Position numbers and translations under genes: made by a program. Of a stretch of 64,000 bases of DNA, positions 20,261-31,858 are shown piece by piece. Under the pieces are notes generated by a model, which was not told where the DNA came from, ran no database searches, and saw nothing but the letters and a program-made list of their open reading frames with translations. Location of the stretch: assembly GCA_026018925.1 (NCBI GenBank), contig JAKSZU010000009.1, positions 83,507,407 to 83,571,406 on the forward strand. Reading direction: 5' to 3'. The first letter of the stretch is position 1, and each line of letters begins with the position of its first letter. Source of the stretch: Tupaia tana (taxonomy: Eukaryota; Chordata; Mammalia; Scandentia; Tupaiidae).

Positions 20261-21620
20261 GCTATTATGAATACATTTGGGGAGTCAACCAGTGGGTGGA
20301 CATTGCATTACAATCAGGACTGAAAAATCTGGCTTCTCCATTGCCTGGCAGAAACAGGACACAGTGCAGAGGATAAAAAGTCCCTGTGATTGGGGAAAAA
20401 TGGAGTGAACACTTGAAATTAATGAAATCTGCCAGTCTCCTCACCCAATTGGAGATCCATACATCACACCTCTTCCACCTGAGTATGGAAATGCCCCCTC
20501 CCAACAGAGAATGGGACACTTCCTTCTGACTGGCAGACATGGAACGCCTTTACTCTCCCTTCCTTCAGACACTAGTCATGGGAGTAGCTACCTCCTCATC
20601 TCCTTGCAGTATCTCTAGACCTCCCCAAAGTGTATGTGTGGACAAATGAAAAGGAGGGACGCCTATAGAGCAAAGGTCGCCAGAGAACCCCACTCTAGAT
20701 TAGAGGGGGAAAGACTAGTCACTGCCCCAGATGACCTCTCAATCTTAAGGTGCATGATTCTGTCTCTTAACTTCTAACGTTATTTCATCCAAATTAGATC
20801 AGCCTCCATGAAACCCAGGGATTTATAGGTCACGGCCTTTGGTGAAGGTCAGTCAAAGAGATTTGTCTCTGACCCCTCTTGATCAACCTCCCTGAGACCC
20901 CATTCAGAACTTCACGGTCATCTTCATCAACAGGTATTTGGCACAGGCCACATTCGTTCTCCTTGTTTGGTCTTGCAGATAATCTACTCTACAGCCCTCC
21001 TGAATGAATTTGCCAGGTCTGTGCTCATGTTCAGTGAGCTACCAAATCCCCAGAAATTATAGACATGTACACAAGCCATTCTTGTATCTGAGAAGCATAG
21101 CTGGTCTCTGGTTGCTCCAAGATCACATTGTCAGGGACGTATCTGGCCCTTGAGGACTGAAATGTCTCCAGAAAGGACAGATAGGTCTAACAGATGCCAT
21201 GAGCCACATGGACTGGGCATGACTCCTCTCCATGATTTCCTTCATAGGGTCACATTCTTATACTCTGGTTTCTCTTCAGATCGTATAAATCTTTATAGGG
21301 TCACATTCTGACCTTGAAGGTCTCTTTGTTCCTGAGCATTTTATGCAGGTTGCACAGGACTTGCTTCTTGGATATCACAGATAGGCTTGCTTCTGGCCCC
21401 TAGAGGACGAACTTGCCAGGGCCACACCCAGAATCAGCAAGCTCCCTCATCTCGGAATATTACAGGCAGATATATAAGCCTTTCTTAGATCTAAAAGAAA
21501 CAGCTGACTCCTAGTCCCTCCCGCACCACCTTTCTAGGGCTATATTTGAAAGACTGACTCATCTCCAGAAATTACACATGGGTATGTAAGCCCTGTTTTG
21601 ATCAGAAAGACACAGTAGAA
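20261..21620. repeat. Unassigned block with a diverged ~410 bp tandem duplication
   Basis: The part around 20,980-21,180 aligns with 21,385-21,590: GAATTTGCCAGG (21,006) pairs with GAACTTGCCAGG (21,410), and ACACAAGCCATTCTTGTATC (21,069) pairs with ATATAAGCCTTTCTTAGATC (21,471). A third partial unit starts near 21,566. It lies directly upstream of plus-strand L1 ORF2 sequence and could be an old L1 5' region, but that is inference. An open frame on the minus strand at 20,265-20,540 has no recognisable motif. Confidence 0.55.
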
Positions 21621-21639
21621 TGAATGGGTTGAAGTAGAA

Positions 21640-24600
21640 TTGAATAAAACAGCCCATTTACCATAGCAACAAAAATATACTTAGAAATAAATTGAACTAA
21701 AGAGGTGAAAGATTTCTACAAGAAAGCTATAAACAACTGTAGAAAGAAATTGAAAACTATACCAAAAAATGGAAAGATATTTCTTGTAGAGAAACAATGT
21801 AATTAAAATTTCAGTTCCACCTAAATTAACCCATAGATTGAATGCAATTTCTACTAAATTACCAGTGACATTATTAGAAGCAATAGTAAAAACAATCATA
21901 ACATTTGTCAGGGAACAAAAGACCCCATATTGTCAAGGCAATACTTTGCTAAAAAAATAAAATTGGAGACATCTCATTATCTGATATCAAAATATATCAC
22001 ATAACTGTATTAATCAAAACAGTATGGTACTAGAACAAAATAAAAAAGACACAAAGACCAATGTAACAGAATAGACAATCCATAAATAAACTGAAAAACT
22101 TACAGTCAACTGACTTTTGATTATGGAACCTGACAATACAATGAAGAAAAGAGTCTTTTCAACCAATGGTGCTTAGAAAGCTAGATATCCACCTGAAGAA
22201 AAATGAAACTAGACCCCTATCTCTCATTATTAATGAAAATCAACTCTAAATGGATCAAAGATATAAATGTAAAGCCTCAAACTACTCTACAAAGCTTCTC
22301 TGGGAAAACACTTGAAGATATATGCTAAGAAACAAGACAATCTGGATGAGATGGACAAATTCCTGGACAAATATAATCTACCAAGAATGAGCCAGGAGGA
22401 TATAGAAAGTCTGAATAGGCCCATAACAAGCCAGGAGATTGAATCAGTAATAAAGAACCTCCCAACAAAGAAAAGCCCTGGCCCTGATGGAGTCACCTCT
22501 GAATTCTACAAAACTTTCAAAGAAGAGTTAACTCCCATTCTGCTCAAGTTATTTCTAAAGATCCAAAAGGGTGAATCTCTCCCGAATTCATTCTATGAAG
22601 CCTCTATCACTCTTATCCTTAAAACAGATAAGGACAGGACAAGGAAGGAAAACTATAGACCAATATCTCTGATGAACGCAAAGATTCTCAACAAGATACT
22701 AGCAAATCGCATTCAGCAACTTATAAAAAAGATCATACACCATGATCAGGTAGGCTTTATTCCAGGAATGCAAGGTTGATTCAACATACGCAAAACCATA
22801 AATGTAATACATCATATCAACAGGAATAGAGATAAAAACCATATGGTCATATCAATCGATGCAGAAAAAGCATTTGATAAGATACAACATCCCTTCATGA
22901 TCAAGACTCTCAGCAAAATTGGCATAGAAGGGCCATTTCTCAATACAATAAAAGCCATCTATGAAAAACCCATAGCGAACATCATCCTGAATGGAGAAAA
23001 GCTGAAAGCTTACCCACTAAACACAGGAACAAGACAAGGATGACCACTTTCTCCACTCTTTTTCAATATAGTACTGGAAGTCCTCGCCAACGCAATCAGA
23101 AAAGAGGAAAAAATAAAGGGCATTCGAATAGGAAAAGAAGAGGTGAAACTCTCTCTATTTGCAGATGACATGATTGTATACATAGAAGACCCAATGATCT
23201 CCATGGAAAATTACTGGAAGTAATACATGATTACAGTAATGTTTCAGGATATAAAATCAATATACAGAAATCGATAGCATTTCTATATACGAATAACAGG
23301 CAGACTGAGATAGAACTGAAAGAAGTTATTCCATTTACCATAGCCACTAAAAGTATAAGATATTTAGGAATAAATCTAACCAAAGAAGTTAAAGACCTCC
23401 ACAAGGAAAACTATGAGAAGCTAAAAGAAGATATTGGAGTAGGAAAGACTTTTAAAATAAGATCTCTAAAGCATGAGCAACAACTCCAAAAGTAAACAAG
23501 TTGGGTTTATAGCAAACTTAAAACTTCTGAATAGTAGAGGAAACAATAAATAGAGTGGAGAGAAAGTCCACAGAATGGGGGAAAATATTTGTAAACTATA
23601 TTTGTAATAAGAGATTAATAACAAGAATATACAGGAAAATAAAGAAACTTACCTGCAGAAAATTTAACAATTCAATTTAAAAATAGGAAATTTATCGGGA
23701 CAGTTTCAAAAGAAAACATATGAATTGCCAAATAGCAAATGAAAAAATGTTTAACATCTCTTATAAGAGGGAAATCAAAACCACAATGATGTGTCACCTA
23801 ATAAAAATCAGAATTGCTATGATTAAAAAAAAAAAAAAAAAGAAGTGTTGACAATGCTATGATGAAAAGGGAACCCTTCTGTGCTGTTGTTGGGAATGTA
23901 AATTAGTAAAGTCATTGTGGAAAATAATATGGAAGTTGCTCAAAAATTTACAGATAGAACCACCACCATATGACCCAATAATTCCACTAGGTATTTATCC
24001 AAAGGACAAATCACTCAGTTGGAAATGAACTTGCACATTTATTTTTATTGCAGCATTATTTATAATAACTAAGACAGGGAATAAACCTAAGTGTCCAGCA
24101 ACTGGTAACTAGATTAAAAACATGCAGTATACATATACTATAGAATAATACTCAGCCATTAGAAACAGTGAGATTGTCAGTTTATATCTGTGTCTTGACT
24201 TAGCCACCAAAGGAAAATCTAAAAGATATAATGCTAAGTGAAATAAACTAGACTATGAAAGAGAAACATCATTTGCCCTTGCTCTCTATATACTGATTTT
24301 CTGCATTCTGTGCCTGAAATTAAAAGATTAGTATTAGAGCAAACAACTTAGATACCAGAGACTGCAGAGGGGGTGGAGGGTGAGGGGGAAAAGAGTATAT
24401 TAGAGGAAAAAAACCACTTAACAGATACAGAAACAAAGGTTGATGAGATAAATGGGGTTTGAAATCACATACCACAATGAGTGTAAAAAAAATGTCATTG
24501 CCTACATGTGTCTGTGTCAAATGTTTTTTTGTTATTGTTGTTGAAAACAATAAATATGGTATTGACTTTCATTTAATTGTCATACACTATATGCCTGCTT

Positions 24601-24665
24601 TGAAAACCCACATTGTGTAACACAAAGTTGTAAATTAATGTATATGATTATAAAATAAAATAGAA
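21640..24665 (+). repeat. Old L1 (ORF2 RT C-part to 3' UTR), split by a younger L1 fragment
   Basis: The older element runs 21,640-22,321 and resumes at 23,435, reading ACACTTGAAGATAT then TGGAGTAGGAAAG, which restores the expected ORF2 order. It ends in a 3' UTR at about 24,290-24,665. ORF2 is broken by many stops. An A run of about 18 lies near 23,826. Confidence 0.8.
22322..23426 (+). pseudogene. Internal L1 ORF2 reverse-transcriptase fragment inserted into an older L1
   Basis: The 1,105 bp segment covers only the RT domain. Motifs include [58 protein letters not shown] and an intact FADD box at 23,158-23,169, which here is not in one continuous frame with the upstream blocks. It is flanked by GAAGATAT on both sides (22,314-22,321 and 23,427-23,434). 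It has neither an L1 3' end nor a poly(A) tail. In-frame stops lie after GFIPGMQG near 22,778 and again near 23,041. It is less diverged than its host L1. Confidence 0.88.
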
Positions 24666-25262
24666 AAAGTAATGAGTTCCTTCAAAGAATGTAAGTAACC
24701 ATCTCTAAAAACTTCAAAGAAAATATAAATAGAATCAATCAATAAATAGAGAATATCAGTAAGAAAATTGAATCTATTTAAAACAATACAATGGAAATTC
24801 TAGAGTTAAGAGACATAATAAATGAAATTAAAATTTTTCTAAATGGGGTCAATAGTAAATTTGAAATGGCAGAAAAAAGAATCAGTTAACTTGAAGATAA
24901 AACTGATTTGTTTCTAATGTGAAAATGAGAAAATGAACAGATTGAAGAGAAATAAGTAAAGATTCAGAAATATGTGTGGCATGAAGTATGCCAACACATA
25001 TATTAAGAGATTAGCAGGAGAGACAGAAACAAAAAAAAAAGAAAAATTATTTAAATACAAAAGAGACAAAACTTCTTAAATCTGATGAAAGGCACTAATC
25101 TAAAAATCAGATTTTGCAACAGGAAGGTTGGACTCATTTTATTTATTTATTTATTAATATTATATTTAAATAGTTGAGATATAAAACAGCTCAAAGATAT
25201 AAATGATTGATCTCATAAAGGGAATTAAATAGTTAACTTCTCATCAGAAATAATGGAGACTA

Positions 25263-25535
25263 GGGACCAGCAGTTAGTGTAATGGCTATGTCACTGGACT
25301 CCCATGTAGTCGACCGCGGTTCGAGTCCCGGACCTGGTGGCTTAAACTCACGCCAGGCGCGTGTGCGTGTGTGCCCAAGATCCTGAGAGGAGAATGGAGG
25401 AGAAGGGATTGCGGCGTGGCCATCCCCCGTGGGGGGTGATTTCTCGCTTTCTGTCTCTCTGTCTCTGTCTGTCTGTCTGGCGCGTGCACGCACCCTATAG
25501 TGAAAACCTCTCCAAAAAAAAAAAAAAAGAAAGAA
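25263..25535 (+). repeat. tRNA-derived SINE with exact Pol III B box
   Basis: Starts GGGACCAGCAGTTAG. The B box GGTTCGAGTCC at 25,318-25,328 matches the Pol III consensus exactly, and the A-box region TTAGTGTAATGG lies at 25,273-25,284. The tail is A-rich with AAAG repeats. AGAAATAATGGA flanks it at 25,246-25,257 and 25,536-25,547. Confidence 0.94.
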
Positions 25536-25646
25536 AGAAATAATGGAAGCTATAATGCAAAAGAATGCCTTATTTGGAGTGCTGAATAAAATGTCAAAAA
25601 ATAATTCTTCATCCACTAAAACACGTTTTCAAAAATAAAGGTGAAA

Positions 25647-25910
25647 GGGAACCAGCAGTTAGCGTAATGGCTCTGTCGCTGGACTCCCACGTGGTCGACC
25701 GCGGTTCGCGTCTCGGACCCGGTGGCTTACAACTCACGCCGGGCGCGTGTGCGTGCGTGCCCAAGATCCCGAGAGGAGAATGGAGGAGAAGGGATTGCGG
25801 CGTGACCATCCCCCCTGGGGGGTGATTTCTCGCTTTCTGTCTCTATATCTCTCTGTCTGTCTGGCGAGCGCACGCGCCCTATAGCGAAAAACCTCTCCAA
25901 AAAAAAAAAT
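25647..25910 (+). repeat. tRNA-derived SINE, young complete copy
   Basis: Starts GGGAACCAGCAGTTAGCGTA and ends GCGAAAAACCTCTCC followed by an A tail. It is flanked by AAATAAAGGTGAAA at 25,633-25,646 and 25,911-25,924. It is close to the apparent consensus and in the same orientation as its neighbour at 25,263. Confidence 0.95.
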
Positions 25911-26030
25911 AAATAAAGGTGAAATAAAACTTCCAGATAAACAACAGCTGAGAGAAGTTACTGCCAGAAGATCTTTAAAAAACTCTTTCTAGAAATATTA
26001 ATGTAAGTCATTCAGGTATTAAAAAATGGA

Positions 26031-26519
26031 AATAGAGGTTTACTCAAATCCTTATGAATAAATTACAATGACATTAATAACTATACAGAAAAATATAAAG
26101 AACTATATGATACTTTCTTTTTCTTATTTTATTTAAATGATTTATGGTATTGTTTACAATATTATTATTTATTTACAATATTATTTACAATAATACATCA
26201 CTGTGTTCTGACTTTGTAACATATATATAAAACAGTAGAAAAACAGAAAAAGGGCAGAAAGTAGATGTATATTATAGAAAAATGGCCAATTTTAAGAACT
26301 TTGTTAACAATCAGAATTAGACTAAGGTAAATTAAAATGTACAGCTCCTATAGCAACTACCAAAAATCAACATAGAAATTAAAATGGTATGCCTAAAATA
26401 TTTGACATAAAAGAATGAAAAACAGAAGAACAGAAAGATGTAAGAAAAATAAAAATATAAGTATAGGAAAATCATTACAAATTAAAATTGTATTTATAAT
26501 AGACTCAAGAACAAAAAGC
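26031..26519. other. AT-rich, probably old L1 inter-ORF and ORF2 scraps
   Basis: It lies between an old L1 ORF1 and a younger L1 3' end. No SINE, LTR or motif was recognised. Confidence 0.4.
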
Positions 26520-27012
26520 AGAGATTTCAGACTGGCTAAAATTCAACCTAAAGTGGATCAAAGTTCTAAACCTAAGATCTCAAACTCTAAAACTACTGCT
26601 AGAAAACACTGGGGAAACTCTGGGAGACATTAGGTTTGGAAAAGACTTCTTAAATAACATCCCCCAAACAGTCAATAATCCCAAAAATAAACAAATAAGA
26701 TAAAATCAGATTAAGAGGTTTCTGCACAGCGAAAGGCACAGTAACTAGTGTGACTCGATGATCCTCAGAATGGGGAATATTTTTGTAAACTATGTCTTAG
26801 ATAATGAACTGATAACCAGAATACACAAGGAACTCATGCATCTTATCTGAAAAAAAAAAAATGACCTGTGCAATTAAAGATGGGATAATGAGCTGAACAA
26901 ACAATTCCCCAAGGAAGATATATGAACAATCAAAATGCATATGAAAAAATGTTAAACATCATAAAAGAAATGCATATTGAAATCACAATGAGATACCACT
27001 TAACCCCAGTCA

Positions 27013-27055
<43 letters not shown>

Positions 27056-27806
27056 TTAGTTTTTGGCAAGGCTGTGGAGATAGGGAACTCTCCTACATTG
27101 TTGGTGGGAATGTAAATTAGTCCAGCCACTGTGGAGAACAATATGGAGGTTTCTCAAAGATATACAAATGGAACTAACATATGACCCAGAAATTCCTCTC
27201 CTGGGTATCTACCCAAAGGACAGGAGAATGCTCAGTCAGAAAAGTGCTTGTACATCTATATTTATTGTGGCATTATTCAGAATTGCTAAGACATGGAGCC
27301 AAACCAAATGTCCACAAGCAGATGAATGGATTGAAAAATTGTAACACATATATTCTATGGAATACTACTCAGTGATAAGAAACAAGGAGACCCTGGCTTT
27401 TGATAGAAAGTGGATGAATATAGAAGATTTTACTGCTGAGCAGAGAAAGCCAGGCTATGAAAGAGAGACACTGTATGTCTCCACTTAATATATACTGTCT
27501 GCACTCTATGCTGGAAACTGAAAGAGTAAAGGATATAGAAGCATGGAAAATAGTTATGAATACTGAATTCAGTGTGAGAGGAGAGTGGAAGAAGGGGGAG
27601 AATGTGAGGAAAGATATTAAGAGGGAAAATAGGCAAGATATTTACAGGATACAAAAATGGATTATTGTTCTGTTGATGATAACATATATAGTATCCTCAA
27701 CTGGACTGGTGTGAAGTGTATTCATGTTGGGAGAATTTGCTTTATAAGCTAAATGATGTGTAGTTACTTAATGTATAAAAAAATTAAAATAAAATAAAAA
27801 TAATTA
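26520..27806 (+). repeat. L1 3' end (ORF2 C-terminal domain plus 3' UTR), 5'-truncated
   Basis: AAAGTGGATCAAAGTTCTAA and ACACTGGGGAAACTCTGGGA open the ORF2 C-terminal domain, and the 3' UTR ends at about 27,776-27,806 in A-rich sequence. It resembles the 3' part of L1 'F' (36.6-40.8 kb). A 36-base A run at 27,018-27,053 interrupts it. Confidence 0.85.
27018..27053 (+). repeat. (A)36 tract within L1
   Basis: A pure A run at the L1 position following ACCCCAGTCAGA, where other copies have A-rich but mixed sequence. Confidence 0.95.
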
Positions 27807-28220
27807 GAGGATGTCCAAAGGAAAGTGAGTTCATTAAAATGTCAGATTAGAAAATTTCATGTTTGTGTTTCCTGAAAAAAAAGAATTTTAAAAAAAATCA
27901 CTAGTTAAACTAACTTGATCAAAGCTCTGGAAAACAGTGAAAGGACTACAGTAGCCGAATTAATGTTTAATCAAGAAAAAGCCACCTGTTAAATGATAAA
28001 AAAGAATTATACAGTGTTTTTACTTGCTCTTATCCCATGCTCTCCCTGGCATGGAGGAGATGGCAACCTAGTTTTCTATTCTTTCCCTAGAAGCAGAAGA
28101 AGTAAAGCAGACCATATATATAATGCTTTCACCAGTTTTAGAACTCCCTGAAATACTCATCTCCATCTTGCCTAGCTCAGTTCTTGATAGGAAGAAGTGG
28201 AAATCACTGCTGGTGAAACC
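27807..28220. other. No recognised feature
   Basis: AT-rich sequence after the L1 poly(A) end. No repeat family or coding motif was seen. Confidence 0.45.
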
Positions 28221-31200
28221 TTAAGCATAACTACTGTTTTGTGTTCTTTTATGAGATTTTTCAGTCAGGTATAGCGACCAGAAGAGACATAGGAAAACAA
28301 AGTTTAATATATTGACAAACTGTAGAATAAAAGTCACTTCACACCACAAAAGGACTACATAGGGAGGGTGCCAAGGGGCACAGCTCAAATGTGATAAACC
28401 GAGAAAGTAAGGACCAATGAGCAAATGCCTTCATTGAAAGTCAGGGTGGAAAAAGAAAAATGTGGGAAGGGTGTTAATTGGTGAATGTTAAAATCATTCG
28501 TTCACAGTCAGGGAATGACAAGAAAGGACCTTATGGGAGGAACCAGCCTTATAATATTGGTTCACTTCATCATTTTGGCAATCTGCTCACTGCTTTGTTG
28601 TGATGTTGAAATAACTGGAAAATACAAACTGCTAAAACTTACAATACAGTCAACCCTGTGGTGCCTCAGCATCATTAACAGGACTAATTGGGATACATAA
28701 TGCCACCTTGGTTGTGGACATGTTAAAGGTAACTGGGACAACATGACTTAGCCACCAAAGGCAAACTTTGAAAATGTGACAACTAAGAAAAGTCTTATTA
28801 AGCATATGATGAGGGTTTAGAATCCAGTTTGCAAACATACACCCCACTTTCTCATGGGAGAAAGCCATGAGGACAGATCAGCATCTCTGAATTTAGGATA
28901 ATTTGTTAGAAGATTTGGTTACATCATGAACAACTTTCACCTGTTGGTTTATTCTTCAGTTTGGCCTGTACCCTTTTTAGTTACTGGTTCATCATAAAAG
29001 TTGTGATGTATTTTTATGTAAATGTGTGTCATGACTTCCGACAACCCATTATTAATGTACACAAATAAATACATATATTAGAGCTCTCGGAATGGCACAA
29101 GCTCCTCCTTACCTTGCTAGTGAATAGACAAGATTCAATGTGCTATCCATTATTGCCTGGGCTAGAGACTAATGGATGTGTTGCAGAATGTGCAATGTTT
29201 CAAGCAGCCTTTGAATATATGAAAGAGACACTGAAATGTTCTGGTTAGCAGTTATGATTTGATATTGTATGACAAAGAAACACTTCTATACTGCTTCCAA
29301 CATTGGTGGCTCCTCTGACTATACAAAGTCTTATTAAGGTGGGAATAAATGTTGCCTGTTTTATCTGGAGTCCTTGGGTTGTATACTGTGGTATGGTTTT
29401 ATTAGGAAATGCATGTGGCATGGTTGGCTAGGAAAAATACACAAGGTACTGTGACTATGACTTTGGGTTACAATAAAGCATGGAGCTATCATTTACAATA
29501 TAAATACACAAAAAGATGTTTTTATAAGGAAAGTAGAGGCTCCAGTGTGGGAAGCTGTCTGAATATGGTTGATTCTTAAGCACAAGGAGCAAGCCTACAG
29601 GAATAATTTGGTCATAATATACAGCTATACTGGGTAAGTATAATCAGAGCTGAAGGTATGTTTTGTATTTAAGTATTAATAAGTAGAACATTGGGGTTTT
29701 CTATTAATACACCCTTAGCCAAGAAAGTAGATCTGAAATTTTGGGTATCTCTCACATTATCTTGGTAGAATTGTAAAGTGTGTTAGAAATATTCTCAGGT
29801 CAAGGTGACAGATCTTGCAGTTATGTGAGTGGAGGACAATAAATAATGTCAGTAAACTGCATGTAAAGATTAGTGTGTAACCAAGTGGAAAAAGTCATTG
29901 TTGTTAGAGACATAGAGTGACAGTAGAAGGCCTCAGTGAGCAGATAGTCCTCTTTCCAAGGAGTAAAGGTTGATTTATATGATGCTGTTGCCTCACATGG
30001 AAAGTAAAATTGTATATTAATGTTCAGAATGGCACAGATAACAATACCCACTATCAGATTACTGTTTAGACATGGGAGTGTAGAGTGTGTTTTGTCAGAG
30101 AAGAATGAATATATTAGGATCATGGGTTATGCAAGCAAGAAGCTCAGAAACATAATTTCACATTTAATATTACAAAACTAATAGCACATTTTTAAAAAGT
30201 AATAAATATCCTGTGTCCCATTTATGCAATAGGAGATAGTTTATGGGCATTACTGACGTGGAAGTTTTAGTGCTTGGAGTGATTTTTTCTCTGGCATGAA
30301 AGGTAAAAGCATCTTCAATGGACATGATTCTGGGATAGGCTGATGGTGTTTTGGATGATATCATCTCCAGTAGTAAGATTCTGGGCCAGAGAGATCTAAG
30401 AGATGTTATCTGAGATCTAAGGGTGTAATGTCTTTTCTAAGTGGGCACCTATTTGAGTTGATGTGAATCTCAGCATTTATCATGTTTGGTTGAAACAATG
30501 GGTTATTGGGAGGATTCAGACCACTTGAATGTAAACCAATGAAAATGCTCAGAACAATGAGAAGACCAAAATTCAATGAAGTGTGCAACTACTTCTGACA
30601 AGGCATTTGTTTTGGTTTGTGGAAGTTTAGGTTCAAGTGGGCCCCATATCAGTAGAGCAGCTGCTTGATCCACAGGACTTTCTGCAGTCAGTGGATGCCA
30701 AGAGAGTATGTACCCTCAGTCTGACATCCAGCCCTTATGAGTAGAGAGCCAGTTGAAAAAATTATGAGTACCTGTTAGGACCTGAGGCAAAATAGAAGCA
30801 CATTTAAGTGTTTATTTGCCTGACTGAGATTTTAAAAGGAATTTTTTGGTTATATCATTATGTCTCTTAATTAAACAAGTTATCTTGAACTTATCATATA
30901 CATAAAAGCTTTGTTGAATGTATTTTCCAAGGGCCAATAATTATGTATTTTAAGGAATAAAATGTGTTTGGTTGCTACCAAAGATGTCTGTAACTCTAAA
31001 GGAAATAAGATCTGTCTTATCAAGTTTTTTTTTTTTTTTTTTTTTTATTGTGGATTTAGTACATGCGAAGATAGGTGTGATTTTTTTATTTCAATTTTAG
31101 GTATCTGCAAAGAAAGTGATTTCCACAGTTTATTTTTCTTTTTTCTTTTTTTTTATCCTCAAAGAGAACAATGTTTAGGTAATAGCCCAATGTTTCATAA

Positions 31201-31650
31201 TATACATGAAAATGGGACCATTTGTTGGCCATTGCACATAGTGCTATAAGATTGCCTGAAGAGTTTAGCCAATTTTTATTTATTTGGTTCTGTTCATTAT
31301 TAGAAACATTATGCCTAAGTGATGGGAAACAGTGACATTTCACTAAGCTCAACCTCATATGATGATTAACAATATTGTTCATATAGTCTATGAACTTCAT
31401 GTTGTCTATTGCTAGCCACTTAGTTAATACCAAGGGTCTTTCCAGGTAGGCAAAGGGGCTGGGGTGTGGTGATCTCCAGCAGTAAGTATCTGGCACAATA
31501 GTAACAATAATAGGAGAAACTAGTTCTTCATGAAGGTGAAATATAACAAAGGGTCCAGATTTGATTTCATCCTCTCTTAAGGAGGTCACATAGCCATATT
31601 GGGTTTGTGGGGTTATGATTCCATGACATAAAGCATAATGGAAAATCAAA
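28221..31650 (-). other. Degraded coding-like tract on the minus strand, possibly an old endogenous retrovirus
   Basis: Several minus-strand stretches read as protein without the low-complexity bias of AT-rich DNA. Around 30,520-30,760 a frame without an ATG reads ...PVDQAAALLIWGPLEPKLPQ... and continues for about 60 codons. Around 29,080-29,400 it reads ...KQATFIPTLIRLCIVRGATN... with stops. At 30,406-30,588 a hydrophobic start (LNFGLLIVLSIFIGLHSSG) looks like a signal or membrane segment. A block at 30,330-30,400 resembles 31,440-31,510. No retroviral catalytic motif, primer site or LTR pair was found, so the assignment stays open. Confidence 0.3.
31086..31649 (-). pseudogene. Open frame of 187 codons, unknown
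   Basis: The longest open frame in the window outside L1 elements. The product is rich in N, H and W and lacks a repeat bias except a basic KKKEKRK run near its end. No domain was recognised. It may be the best-preserved part of the degraded tract at 28.2-31.65 kb. Chance openness is possible because this tract is AT-rich; no host gene structure surrounds it. Confidence 0.25.
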
Positions 31651-31858
31651 TATGGAGAGTTATAGCTTCAAGTTGTAGGATAGGACAGCTTCTATTTCCC
31701 AGAAAGCTCAGTTGATAGCCAAGACTTTGTTTCTCTAATGGCATATGTCATGAACCAAAGGGAGCAATTATTTGCATCTGAACTACTTGAGCAACTTATG
31801 ACCATCATAAGTGATCTGGAAACTCTAAGAAGCATGAAAAGATTTTTCCAACAGACTT

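Larger units (their letters stand above)
24690..26030 (+). pseudogene. Ancient L1 ORF1 pseudogene, interrupted by two SINEs
   Basis: A coiled-coil region at about 24,780-24,960 (ATGGCAGAAAAAAGAATCAG, CTTGAAGATAAAACTGA) leads to the C-terminal domain. The wording TTAACTTCTCATCAGAAATA near 25,233 is split by the first SINE. After it, TTTGGAGTGCTGAATAAAATG and CAGATAAACAACAGCTGAGA complete the C-terminus. Many stops are present. It resembles older mammalian L1 ORF1 more than the ORF1 of L1 'F'. Confidence 0.75.

Noticed and set aside
20995-21590. CRISPR-like or satellite array
   Set aside because: Only two to three diverged units with no regular spacers; this is eukaryotic repeat DNA.
22312-22779. 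155-codon frame as a functional reverse transcriptase
   Set aside because: Covers only part of the RT domain, ends at a stop, and lacks endonuclease and the C-terminal domain.
25263-25336. Possible tRNA gene
   Set aside because: The Pol III boxes belong to a SINE head; it cannot fold as a full tRNA, and the SINE body and A tail follow.
31022-31050. T run as the tail of a minus-strand retrotransposon
   Set aside because: No L1 3' UTR or SINE body follows on the minus strand, and no flanking duplication was found.
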